A DNA stretch of 8,380 nt, from positions 50,068 through 58,447 of the forward strand of contig DCSN01000175.1 in NCBI GenBank assembly GCA_002325645.1. Direction: 5' to 3'. This DNA comes from Pseudanabaena sp. UBA1465 (GTDB lineage: Bacteria > Cyanobacteriota > Cyanobacteriia > Pseudanabaenales > Pseudanabaenaceae). Positions 1-5,933 of this stretch are shown here, piece by piece. The notes under the pieces were generated by a model. The model was not told the origin of the DNA. It ran no database searches and saw only the letters and a list, made by a program, of their open reading frames with translations. Numbering within the stretch: position 1 is the first letter of the stretch; the number at the start of each line of letters is the position of its first letter. A program made the translations under genes and the position numbers.

Positions 1-26
1 CCGCTATCAAGCTTTTGGATTTTATG

Positions 27-52
27 CTACTGTGAGTAGTATTTTAAGTAGC
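27..52 (+). promoter_or_regulatory. Candidate autoregulatory operator of the toxin-antitoxin operon
   Basis: CTACTGTGAGTAG (27-39) is a perfect palindrome with 5-base arms around GTG. A further copy of the right-hand arm, AGTAGC, lies at 47-52, twelve bases after AGTAGT at 35-40. The cluster sits 11-36 bases upstream of the antitoxin start and overlaps a possible -10 element, TATGCT (23-28). Ribbon-helix-helix antitoxins usually repress their own operon by binding short repeated half-sites like these. The repeats are seen directly; their function is inferred. The -35 region would fall at or before the window edge, so the promoter cannot be judged. Confidence 0.4.
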
Positions 53-62
53 ATCAAAAGCT

Positions 63-293
63 ATGAAAATATCTATTTCTCTTCCAGATGAGTTAGTTCG
101 TTATGTTGACGATCGCGTAAAAAATCGTAGTCAACTTGTTGAAAGACTCCTGCAAACATGGCGCAGACAACAAGAACAAGAGGCTATGGTTGAGGCTTGT
201 TTATTACTTGATGAATTAAACGATCTGTCAAATGATGATGAGGTAGCATGGCAACAAGCAGCGATTATCGATTGGGAAGTATCTGGCTCGTAA
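63..293 (+). CDS. MazE-like ribbon-helix-helix antitoxin
   Basis: This 76-residue protein is the probable antitoxin of a type II module; it should bind and neutralise the ribonuclease encoded next to it and repress the operon. The N-terminus reads as a ribbon-helix-helix DNA-binding fold: a beta strand (KISISLP, residues 2-8), a first helix (about 9-19), then NRSQLVERLL (21-30) beginning the second helix, with the Arg-Ser turn typical of the fold. The acidic, Trp-containing tail (about 48-76) is the likely toxin-binding segment, as in other antitoxins of this kind. The last 15 codons overlap the toxin gene in another frame, which suggests translational coupling. No strong ribosome-binding site precedes the ATG, only a weak AAAAG. 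The assignment rests on the fold pattern and the neighbour; RHH antitoxins are also found with other toxin families. Confidence 0.82.
   Translation: MKISISLPDELVRYVDDRVKNRSQLVERLLQTWRRQQEQEAMVEACLLLDELNDLSNDDEVAWQQAAIIDWEVSGS
240..243 (+). promoter_or_regulatory. Ribosome-binding site of the MazF-type toxin, inside the antitoxin gene
   Basis: GAGG lies four bases before the ATG at 248, within the antitoxin coding sequence. It supports that ATG over the in-frame TTG at 272, which would start the protein just before the conserved GSIWLV strand but has no purine-rich stretch at a good distance. Confidence 0.5.
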
Positions 294-604
294 ATTTTGA
301 GCCTTCGATTGGTACAGAGATTCGGAAAACTCGACCTGCGGTGATTATTTCTGGTACTAGGTTTAATCAGCGTAGCAAAGCAACTGTACTCCCCATCACT
401 TCGGCAAATCCTAGTGATCGCCTCCGTCCTGTAATAGTGCCTTTGCTTGCATCTGCTGACAACGGACTGACCACCAATAGTTTTGTAGTCTGTGTCGATC
501 CGATGACCTTTGATAAACGCAGGTTAGTACAGCACCTTGGACAAATAGATTCATCGCAATTGCAAGAGATCCAACAGGTTTTGGCTAGATACCTAGAACT
601 GTGA
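248..604 (+). CDS. mazF: MazF/PemK-family endoribonuclease toxin
   Basis: This 118-residue protein is a probable sequence-specific mRNA interferase that arrests translation when its antitoxin is degraded. It shows the family layout: the first strand GSIWLVNFEPSIGTE (10-24), then RKTRPAVIIS (26-35), the core TVLPITS (46-52), and the conserved segment VDPMTFDKRRL (83-93). R29 and T51 sit where the catalytic Arg and Thr lie in characterised MazF enzymes (B. subtilis R25 and T48), so the active site looks intact. The length is normal for the family. The start overlaps the antitoxin by 46 bases, and GAGG at 240-243 is the likely ribosome-binding site. Cleavage specificity cannot be read from the sequence. 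No HIP1 octamer occurs in this operon, which would fit acquisition by transfer, but the stretch is too short to make the point firmly. Confidence 0.9.
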   Translation: MATSSDYRLGSIWLVNFEPSIGTEIRKTRPAVIISGTRFNQRSKATVLPITSANPSDRLRPVIVPLLASADNGLTTNSFVVCVDPMTFDKRRLVQHLGQIDSSQLQEIQQVLARYLEL

Positions 605-631
605 TTCATGAATTGACTCTACATGATCGCG

Positions 632-658
632 TTAACATGAAAATAGCCAAGTTATACA
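632..658 (+). promoter_or_regulatory. Weak candidate promoter of the Tab2-family gene
   Basis: In the 75-base gap after the toxin gene, TTAACA (632-637) and TATACA (653-658) resemble -35 and -10 elements, but the 15-base spacing is shorter than the usual 16-18. TTGACT at 613-618 is an alternative -35 with no good -10 partner. No terminator-like hairpin was seen in the gap. Confidence 0.25.
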
Positions 659-679
659 AGTCAAGTCATACATTAATTT

Positions 680-1534
680 ATGTCGAATATTTGGGAGTTA
701 GATTTTTATTCCCGTCCCCTGCTGGATGCTAACAATAAAAAAGTTTGGGAATTGCTGATCTGCGATCGCGATCGCCAGTTTGAATGGGTACGCGAATGTC
801 CATCTAGTGAAGTCAACTCTGAATGGTTAGCCAAACAACTCACCGAATGTGTTGCCACAACGGGGCAAACTCCCATCAAAATCCGCTTTTTTCGCCCCAG
901 CATGACCAATATCATTATGCGGGGTTGCAACCTTGTGGGAATCACAGGGCAAGCATCGCGGCGCGTGTTTACGATGTCTGCATGGTTGGTAGAACGAATG
1001 ATGAGTATTTATCCCAATCGGGAAGGCTTTCAGGCTGTTGATCCCAATCCTTTACCCTTAAAAGTATTAGCCGCCCAAGATCCCAAGCCTGTTCCCGATG
1101 CCCTGATGGGGGAGCGATGGGTATTGGTATCACTAAAGGCGGGTGAATTTGCTGAGGCTAAGGAATGGTCAATGGATTTTAGTGAGCTACTGGATATTAA
1201 TCATCTTGATCCTGAAACAATTGTGTCAGGGATTATTATCGTTTCCGCAAGGGCGACGGCTTTAGCAGCTTGGATGTCGGGCGTTGATCCTGTGTTTATC
1301 AAATTTGAGCGCAATTTATTAGGCGATCGCTGTCAAATGCAATTGGAAGCCAGTGCCGATGCGCGATGGGTGTTAGCAAATCTGCAAGCACCAAAAGATC
1401 AAGAGGCGATCGCCCAAGGCGCATCCTTGGAGAAAGCTAAACAAAATGCCCAAGGATTTCATTTCCTAGCAGTCCAAACTAATCTGGAAGAAGAACATTT
1501 TGCGGGATTTTGGATGCTAAAAGAAGCAATTTAG
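680..1534 (+). CDS. Tab2/Atab2-family (DUF1092) RNA-binding protein
   Basis: This 284-residue soluble protein belongs to the Tab2/Atab2 family. In Chlamydomonas (Tab2) and Arabidopsis (Atab2), members bind RNA and are needed for translation of photosystem mRNAs, notably psaB for Tab2. The cyanobacterial role is inferred from those relatives and may be similar or broader. Visible family motifs are WELDFYSRP (5-13), IRFFRPSM (68-75), PDALMGERWVLV (139-150), the RATALAAWMSGVDP segment (191-204) and the C-terminal GFHFLAVQ...FAGFWMLKE (259-282). The protein is full length, with no signal peptide or membrane segment. The ATG is chosen because the first motif begins four codons later; no clear Shine-Dalgarno sequence precedes it. 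The cyclase gene follows 42 bases later on the same strand, so co-transcription is possible, though no functional link is known. Confidence 0.9.
   Translation: MSNIWELDFYSRPLLDANNKKVWELLICDRDRQFEWVRECPSSEVNSEWLAKQLTECVATTGQTPIKIRFFRPSMTNIIMRGCNLVGITGQASRRVFTMSAWLVERMMSIYPNREGFQAVDPNPLPLKVLAAQDPKPVPDALMGERWVLVSLKAGEFAEAKEWSMDFSELLDINHLDPETIVSGIIIVSARATALAAWMSGVDPVFIKFERNLLGDRCQMQLEASADARWVLANLQAPKDQEAIAQGASLEKAKQNAQGFHFLAVQTNLEEEHFAGFWMLKEAI
762..775. repeat. HIP1 octamers: overlapping pair here, about 20 copies in the window
   Basis: GCGATCGC occurs twice here, at 762-769 and 768-775, overlapping by two bases. Further copies begin at 1323, 1406, 2901, 3161, 3649, 3816, 4786, 4882, 5654, 5725, 5936, 6084, 6277, 6549, 6733, 7103, 7400 and 8035. 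HIP1 is the over-represented palindrome of many cyanobacterial genomes and marks the host lineage. None occurs in 1-761 or between 1414 and 2900. The copies were counted by eye, so one or two may have been missed. Confidence 0.9.
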
Positions 1535-1564
1535 ACGATAAAATACAATCTTCCTGATCACTTT

Positions 1565-1570
1565 AGGGGG
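1565..1570 (+). promoter_or_regulatory. Strong ribosome-binding site of the diguanylate cyclase
   Basis: AGGGGG lies six bases before the ATG at 1577. It is the best Shine-Dalgarno sequence in the window and decides this start over the in-frame Met codon at residue 15. Confidence 0.6.
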
Positions 1571-1576
1571 ATTTAT

Positions 1577-3487
1577 ATGCAGGGCATCTGGCTATTACGA
1601 AGAGGAGTTTGGGAATTTATGATTCTCAATCTGCTAGTAGCGATTGCCTATGCGATCGGGGTTAATCTTAGCCATCAATTTGCCACCTTACCAGCTACGG
1701 TTGCCTCCGTTTGGTTTCCTTCAGGGCTGACCTTAGCTCTAGTTTTTTGGCTAGGCAAGCGTCCGATTTTAGGAATTATTTGTGGCTCCACCTTTGCCCT
1801 CACCTTAGGCTTATCAAAATCAATACCTTCGTTATCAGTTTTTAGTCTCGCCCTAATTCTGATTGCCTGTGCCTGTGGAAATGTTTTACAGCCATTATTT
1901 GCAAACTATGTAATCAAAAAATTTTCACCCTATCAAAATATTTTTAGCCATGTTAGTACTGTAGTTTTATATATTGCGGCGGCAATTTCTGCGCCGATGA
2001 TCTCGGCTACCTTTGGGATTAGCAGTTTATGTATAACGGGAATAATTCCTTGGCATAGTTATACGGGCAGTTGGTTGACTTGGTGGTTAGCGAGTGCGCT
2101 GCCCCATTTAATCTTTACCCCCACTTTTTTACTATGGAAAGATTTTCATAAAAACTCCCAGCAGAGAAACATCTGGGAAATTAGTTTATTACTAAGCATT
2201 ATTTTACTAATTAGTTGGATTGCCTTTGCTCAAAGCTATCCCTTGGCTTACCTTCTCTTACCAATACTGCTCTGGACAGTATTTCGTTTTGGAAATTTTC
2301 CTGCCAGCTTATTAGTGAGTTTGGTTTCCCTAATTGCAATTCTCTCCACATCTCAAGGGCATGGACTGTATGTAAAAGATTCACCAAATCAATCACTGCT
2401 GCTCTTGCAATCTTTTATGGCGGTATTCTCCTTAACATCGCTAATTCTCTCTGCGGTTTTAGATGAACGGATTGCGGCTCAGTTATCTCTCAAGAAAACT
2501 ATGGAGAATCTTGAAGAGCTAGTCATCGAAAGAACTATAGAACTTCAGTTAAGTGAAGCTCAACTTAGTGCTTTCTTTACTTCGGCTCCTGTGGGAATGG
2601 GAATTGTTGATCATCAACTACGCCATGTGCAGGTTAATCAGGTATTAACAGAAATTAGCAAAAAAACGATGGAAGAGCATTTAAATCGGACTGTTGCAGA
2701 GATATTAGGTGAGTTTAGTTTTGATATTGAACCATATTTACAGCAGGTTTTAAAAACAGGACGACCCTTGCTAAATCAGGAGATTAGCAGCAATTTACTT
2801 AGTACCACTGGTCAAACCCAAACTTGGCTGGCTTCATACTTTCCTATTTTTGATAGGGATAATATGCCATCTCGCGTCGGATTTGTGGTGATTGATATTA
2901 GCGATCGCAAAAAAGCAGAAGCAGATATGCAATATGCGGAATCGATGCTGAGAAGGGCAAATTTAGAATTAGAAAAACTAGTAAATATTGACGGTTTGAC
3001 CCAAGTTGCTAATCGTCGTTGTTTTGATGAGCGCATTGTGCTTGAATGGGAGCGACTCTGTAGAGAGCATGAACCTTTATCTTTGTTATTATTTGACATT
3101 GACTATTTTAAGCTTTATAACGATTGCTACGGGCATCAAATGGGCGATGATTGCTTAACGGCGATCGCCCAAACAGTCGAAAAAGTATTACATCGTCCTG
3201 CTGATCTGGTGGCTCGTTATGGAGGTGAGGAGTTTACTGTGATTTTGCCAAATACGGATATTCATGGGGCAGCTATAGTTGCTGAACAAATTCGTGGGGC
3301 AATCATCGCGTTAAATATTCCGCATCAAAATTCAAATATCAGCAATATAGTGACAATTAGCATCGGAATTGCCAGTTTGTTACCTAATAACATTCAAGAA
3401 CCTAGCCTATTGATCAAACAAGCCGATATTGCCCTTTATCGAGCCAAGAAACAGGGACGTAATCAATTTTTCATTTTTACAGAATGA
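1577..3487 (+). CDS. Membrane-bound diguanylate cyclase, MASE1-PAS-GGDEF
   Basis: This 636-residue sensor enzyme is predicted to make cyclic di-GMP from two GTP. Residues about 14-295 form a MASE1-type membrane sensor with roughly eight hydrophobic segments, including the signature-like VASVWFPSGLTLALVFWLGKRP (42-63). A short coiled coil (about 300-328, ending in an ERTIELQLSEAQ-like linker) leads to a PAS domain (about 328-445) closing with VGFVVIDISDRKKAE. The GGDEF domain (about 466-636) has DGLTQVANRR (472-481), the metal-binding FDIDYFK (506-512), the active-site RYGGEEF (547-553) and the inhibitory-site RPAD (540-543) at the usual spacing before it. All catalytic residues are present, so activity and product feedback inhibition are likely. 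There is no EAL or HD-GYP domain. The signals sensed by MASE1 and PAS are unknown, and nothing visible shows a haem or flavin ligand in the PAS. Confidence 0.92.
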   Translation: MQGIWLLRRGVWEFMILNLLVAIAYAIGVNLSHQFATLPATVASVWFPSGLTLALVFWLGKRPILGIICGSTFALTLGLSKSIPSLSVFSLALILIACACGNVLQPLFANYVIKKFSPYQNIFSHVSTVVLYIAAAISAPMISATFGISSLCITGIIPWHSYTGSWLTWWLASALPHLIFTPTFLLWKDFHKNSQQRNIWEISLLLSIILLISWIAFAQSYPLAYLLLPILLWTVFRFGNFPASLLVSLVSLIAILSTSQGHGLYVKDSPNQSLLLLQSFMAVFSLTSLILSAVLDERIAAQLSLKKTMENLEELVIERTIELQLSEAQLSAFFTSAPVGMGIVDHQLRHVQVNQVLTEISKKTMEEHLNRTVAEILGEFSFDIEPYLQQVLKTGRPLLNQEISSNLLSTTGQTQTWLASYFPIFDRDNMPSRVGFVVIDISDRKKAEADMQYAESMLRRANLELEKLVNIDGLTQVANRRCFDERIVLEWERLCREHEPLSLLLFDIDYFKLYNDCYGHQMGDDCLTAIAQTVEKVLHRPADLVARYGGEEFTVILPNTDIHGAAIVAEQIRGAIIALNIPHQNSNISNIVTISIGIASLLPNNIQEPSLLIKQADIALYRAKKQGRNQFFIFTE

Positions 3488-3507
3488 AATTTTGACATAA
3501 TTAAAAT

Positions 3508-3542
3508 CTAACCTAAAAACTGCGGCGCAGTTTTTAGGTTAG
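3508..3542. terminator. Perfect 16-bp hairpin after the diguanylate cyclase gene
   Basis: Arms 3508-3523 and 3527-3542 pair perfectly around a GGC loop. The stem has a GC core (CTGC/GCAG) and an A5/T5 stretch, and it starts 20 bases after the cyclase stop codon. Position and stability suggest a terminator, or a hairpin that stabilises the 3' end. The U-rich run lies inside the stem rather than after it, so this is not a textbook intrinsic terminator. It resembles the hairpins at 4565-4659. Confidence 0.6.
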
Positions 3543-3565
3543 CAGAATCATATTAGTGAGTCGCT

Positions 3566-4561
3566 ATGTCACATCTCCGCCAAAATATAATTACAAAAGA
3601 CTGGGTTATTTTTGCCACTGAGAGAGCAAAGCGTCCCCATGAATTTGCGCGATCGCTGACAGAAACACCACCTCCATTACCAATCTATAAACATAATTGC
3701 CCCTTTTGCAAAGGCAATGAAAACCTATTAGAAGATGAATACTTACGCATTGAAGATGAGCGTGGATGGCGGGTGCGAATTATCCCTAATAAATATCCTG
3801 CACTTAGGCCCGTAGGCGATCGCATCCGTCATAGTGAAGGTATCCATCGCTCCATTACAGGGGTTGGCTATCACGAAGTAATTATCGAACATCCAGACCA
3901 TAATGCGACGATCGCCCTGATGGAAATTGGTGACGTGATCAATATTTTCAGAGCCTATCGCCAGCGCTATAGAGTTATTAGGCAAGATCACCGCATTGAA
4001 AGTATTATCATCTTTAAAAATCATGGAGAAGGTGCTGGCACATCCCTCGAACATCCCCATTCCCAAATCACGGCCACCCCTGTAGTCCCTTCCCAGATTC
4101 GTTATCGCTTAATTGAAGCAACTAGTTATTTTGATGATATAGGCGAATGCTTATTTTGCCATACCCTCAAAGATGAACTAAATGCTAAGGAACGCATTGT
4201 TTTAGAAACAGAACATTTTGTAACTTTCATGCCCTATGCAGCGCTGTCTCCATTCCATATGTGGATATTTCCCCGCCGCCATAGTTCTTGTTTTAGTGAA
4301 ATTACCGATCCTGAATTAGAAGATCTTGCCTATAATCTTAAAAAAGTTCTCGCTAAGCTTTATTACGGATTAAATAATCCTGCCTACAATTACACGATTC
4401 GCTCCATGCCCACCGATGAGAAGCAATCGGACTACTTCCATTGGTATCTAGCGATCGTGCCGCGTGTGTCTAAAGCCGCAGGTTTTGAGATGGGTAGTGG
4501 TATGTATATTAATACGGCGATGCCTGAAGATAGTGCTAAGTTTTTGCGCGAATTAGATTAG
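3566..4561 (+). CDS. galT: Galactose-1-phosphate uridylyltransferase family protein
   Basis: This 331-residue member of the GalT branch of the HIT superfamily would transfer UMP between UDP-glucose and galactose 1-phosphate in the Leloir pathway, through a uridylyl-histidine intermediate. The active-site motif HPHSQ (163-167) places the nucleophile at H165. Probable zinc ligands are C45 and C48 (CPFC), H112 (in PDH) and H163, matching the pattern known from E. coli GalT. A second Cys pair (CLFC, 195-198) and the C-terminal FHWYLAIVPR (291-300) also fit the family. Length is normal. GTGAG five bases before the ATG is a plausible ribosome-binding site. No other Leloir gene (galK, galE, galM) is nearby. 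Related enzymes with the same fold, such as the plant ADP-glucose phosphorylase, also use an HPHxQ-type motif, so the family is secure but the substrate is not. Confidence 0.85.
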   Translation: MSHLRQNIITKDWVIFATERAKRPHEFARSLTETPPPLPIYKHNCPFCKGNENLLEDEYLRIEDERGWRVRIIPNKYPALRPVGDRIRHSEGIHRSITGVGYHEVIIEHPDHNATIALMEIGDVINIFRAYRQRYRVIRQDHRIESIIIFKNHGEGAGTSLEHPHSQITATPVVPSQIRYRLIEATSYFDDIGECLFCHTLKDELNAKERIVLETEHFVTFMPYAALSPFHMWIFPRRHSSCFSEITDPELEDLAYNLKKVLAKLYYGLNNPAYNYTIRSMPTDEKQSDYFHWYLAIVPRVSKAAGFEMGSGMYINTAMPEDSAKFLRELD

Positions 4562-4564
4562 CTA

Positions 4565-4579
4565 CAGCGCTTTGCGCTG
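4565..4579. repeat. Short GC hairpin just after galT
   Basis: CAGCGC (4565-4570) and GCGCTG (4574-4579) pair around a TTT loop, three bases after the galT stop codon. It is the first of three consecutive hairpins in this convergent end. Alone it is too short to call a terminator. Confidence 0.5.
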
Positions 4580-4580
4580 A

Positions 4581-4614
4581 CTTAAAACCCAGAAAAATTT
4601 TTCTGGGTTTTAAG
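4581..4614 (+). terminator. 34-base perfect palindrome followed by TTTT, probable galT terminator
   Basis: Bases 4581-4597 and 4598-4614 are exact reverse complements with no spacer (left arm CTTAAAACCCAGAAAAA). In RNA the CCCAG/CUGGG block would form the stem core and the A5/U5 centre would supply the loop. TTTT follows at 4615-4618. This fits a Rho-independent terminator for galT read on the plus strand. A perfect palindrome could also be a protein-binding site or a mobile-repeat remnant. Confidence 0.65.
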
Positions 4615-4659
4615 TTTTAGAGTGAGTGGCGGCGCGAAGCGCCGCCACTCACTCTAAAA
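4615..4659. terminator. Perfect 21-bp hairpin, bidirectional terminator overlapping the protease stop codon
   Basis: Arms 4615-4635 and 4639-4659 are exact reverse complements around a GAA loop, with a very GC-rich inner half (GGCGGCGC/GCGCCGCC) and TTTT/AAAA at the base. The right arm contains the last codon and the TAG stop (4656-4654) of the minus-strand protease, so the hairpin is partly coding. Lying between convergent genes, it can act on transcripts from either side. Confidence 0.7.
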
Positions 4660-5673
4660 TTTGATTTGATAGCTAGTCACACCTGTACTTCTGGCTACGG
4701 TCAATAGAGCAAAGGATGGACGCTGAGCGAGATAATCAATAATCTGTTTCGCATTGCTAATCGGTGTGCCATTTAAACTCACAAGGCGATCGCCTCTTTG
4801 TAACCCAATCCGACTAGCGAGCGAGTTGGGACGTACTTCATAAACGCTGAGATTATTGGTCAGGACGACTCCTAATAAGGGGCGATCGCTTGATGGGGTG
4901 GTTCTAGAGGGAATATTAATTTGAGGAGAAATTGCGGCAGAGGTTAAAGACTGTGAATTGGGCAGATTTGCGGTTTTATTCGCGGTATTTGGCTGGATTA
5001 ATGATGCACTACGAGTGATAAATTCCTTAGTGTTGATGGCACTGGTCGCAAAGCCGATTCCTGAATTAGCGCGTCCATCTGTACTGAGAATCGCTTTGTT
5101 CACGCCAATAATTTCGCCACGAGAATTGAGCAATGGGCCGCCTGAATTACCAGGGTTTAGCCTCGCATCGGTTTGGAGATCGCCATTGGTGGCAACCCGA
5201 CTGAGAATGCCAGTGGTCAGGGTTCCTGATAAACCAAAGGGGCTACCGATCGCAAATACTTTTTGTCCAACCAGAATACCATCGCGATCGGCGAATGTTA
5301 ATGAGGAGAAGCGATCACTACTGGAAATCCTGACTAGTGCTAAATCATTTTTGCGATCGATGGTGAGAACCTGACCGTTATAGGTTTTGCCATCGCTATT
5401 AATAATTTTGACAGCCCCATTTTTGGCTTCCCGAATCACATGCTCGTTGGTAATTACTAATCCATCGGGAGAAATAATGCTACCAGAGCCAGTACTGGTA
5501 TTTGTTTTAATGGTTACTACCGCAGGATTTGCCGAACGATAGACTTCCATCGTTATTTTTTCTTCGGGATCAAAATCCTTCGGTGCGGCGGATGCAGCAG
5601 CAACCCTACTAAAACTAGGAATACTAACTAATAATGCCGATAACAGGCTCAAGGCGATCGCTCTAGATTTCAT
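4654..5673 (-). CDS. Deg/HtrA-family trypsin-like serine protease with one PDZ domain
   Basis: This 339-residue exported protease probably degrades or checks misfolded proteins outside the cytoplasmic membrane, as the cyanobacterial HtrA, HhoA and HhoB proteases do. Residues 1 to about 28 form a signal peptide: KSR, a hydrophobic core, then Ala-rich cleavage region VAAASAA. The protease domain (about 38-222) carries the complete triad H78 (TNEHV), D110 (NDLALV) and S177 (GNSGGP). A flexible linker rich in Asn, Ser and Thr (about 223-262) leads to a PDZ domain (about 264-339) beginning PLLGVVL and containing GLQRGDRLVSLNG (290-302). It is shorter than typical HhoA-type proteins of about 400 residues. 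GAGAAG lies just before the ATG on the minus strand. The gene is divergent from the channel gene and convergent with galT. Which Deg paralogue it is cannot be decided here. Confidence 0.9.
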   Translation of the reverse strand: MKSRAIALSLLSALLVSIPSFSRVAAASAAPKDFDPEEKITMEVYRSANPAVVTIKTNTSTGSGSIISPDGLVITNEHVIREAKNGAVKIINSDGKTYNGQVLTIDRKNDLALVRISSSDRFSSLTFADRDGILVGQKVFAIGSPFGLSGTLTTGILSRVATNGDLQTDARLNPGNSGGPLLNSRGEIIGVNKAILSTDGRANSGIGFATSAINTKEFITRSASLIQPNTANKTANLPNSQSLTSAAISPQINIPSRTTPSSDRPLLGVVLTNNLSVYEVRPNSLASRIGLQRGDRLVSLNGTPISNAKQIIDYLAQRPSFALLTVARSTGVTSYQIKF

Positions 5674-5842
5674 GGTCTTCTCGATGTCTGCATAATTCCG
5701 AATATGGCAATCTTGACGGGCTTAGCGATCGCACAGTTCCAAAAATAATCTACGCTATTTGTCGTAGGTGCGCTTCTGGTTGTCATTTCACAAGTTATTT
5801 AGGCTGACCATAGCAACCACCCAAAGTGAGTGCTAAAACGCT

Positions 5843-5879
5843 ATAGGATAACCTCCTATTAATGTTCGTGGTTTATAAT
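5843..5879 (+). promoter_or_regulatory. Candidate promoter and operator of the RCK channel gene
   Basis: TATAAT (5874-5879) is a perfect -10 hexamer, 55 bases before the channel start codon. There is no good -35 at the right distance. Instead that position is covered by an inverted repeat, ATAGGATAACCTCCTAT (5843-5859), with 6-base arms around TAACC. A -10 without a -35 but with a symmetric site there suggests activator-dependent transcription; this is inference. The rest of the 260-base divergent region (5674-5933) holds one HIP1 site (5725-5732) and no ORF or clear protease promoter that I could identify. Confidence 0.4.
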
Positions 5880-5933
5880 CAAATCCTTTGAAGATTTAAA
5901 TAGTTCAGCATAGTTAAAAAACGTGAATAAAGA

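Noticed and set aside
272..274. TTG as an alternative toxin start
   Set aside because: It would start neatly before the first conserved strand, but the upstream ATG has GAGG at a workable distance and the TTG has no equivalent.
2812..3099. 95-codon minus-strand frame opposite the PAS-GGDEF junction
   Set aside because: It is Ser-rich and opposite conserved coding sequence, with no ribosome-binding site evident, so it is a shadow frame.
3508..3542. Riboswitch or attenuator ahead of galT
   Set aside because: Only a single simple hairpin is present, with no conserved aptamer-like core, no leader peptide and no alternative pairing that I can see.
3743..4066. 107-codon open frame on the minus strand inside galT
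   Set aside because: It lies wholly within a well-supported gene, has no recognisable domain, and its existence follows from the codon pattern of the opposite strand.
4565..4659. CRISPR array
   Set aside because: The repeats are inverted, differ from each other and have no regular spacers; they are hairpins.
4958..5374. 138-codon open frame on the plus strand opposite the protease
   Set aside because: It overlaps the catalytic region of a clear Deg-family protease, and the protein matches no family I recognise.
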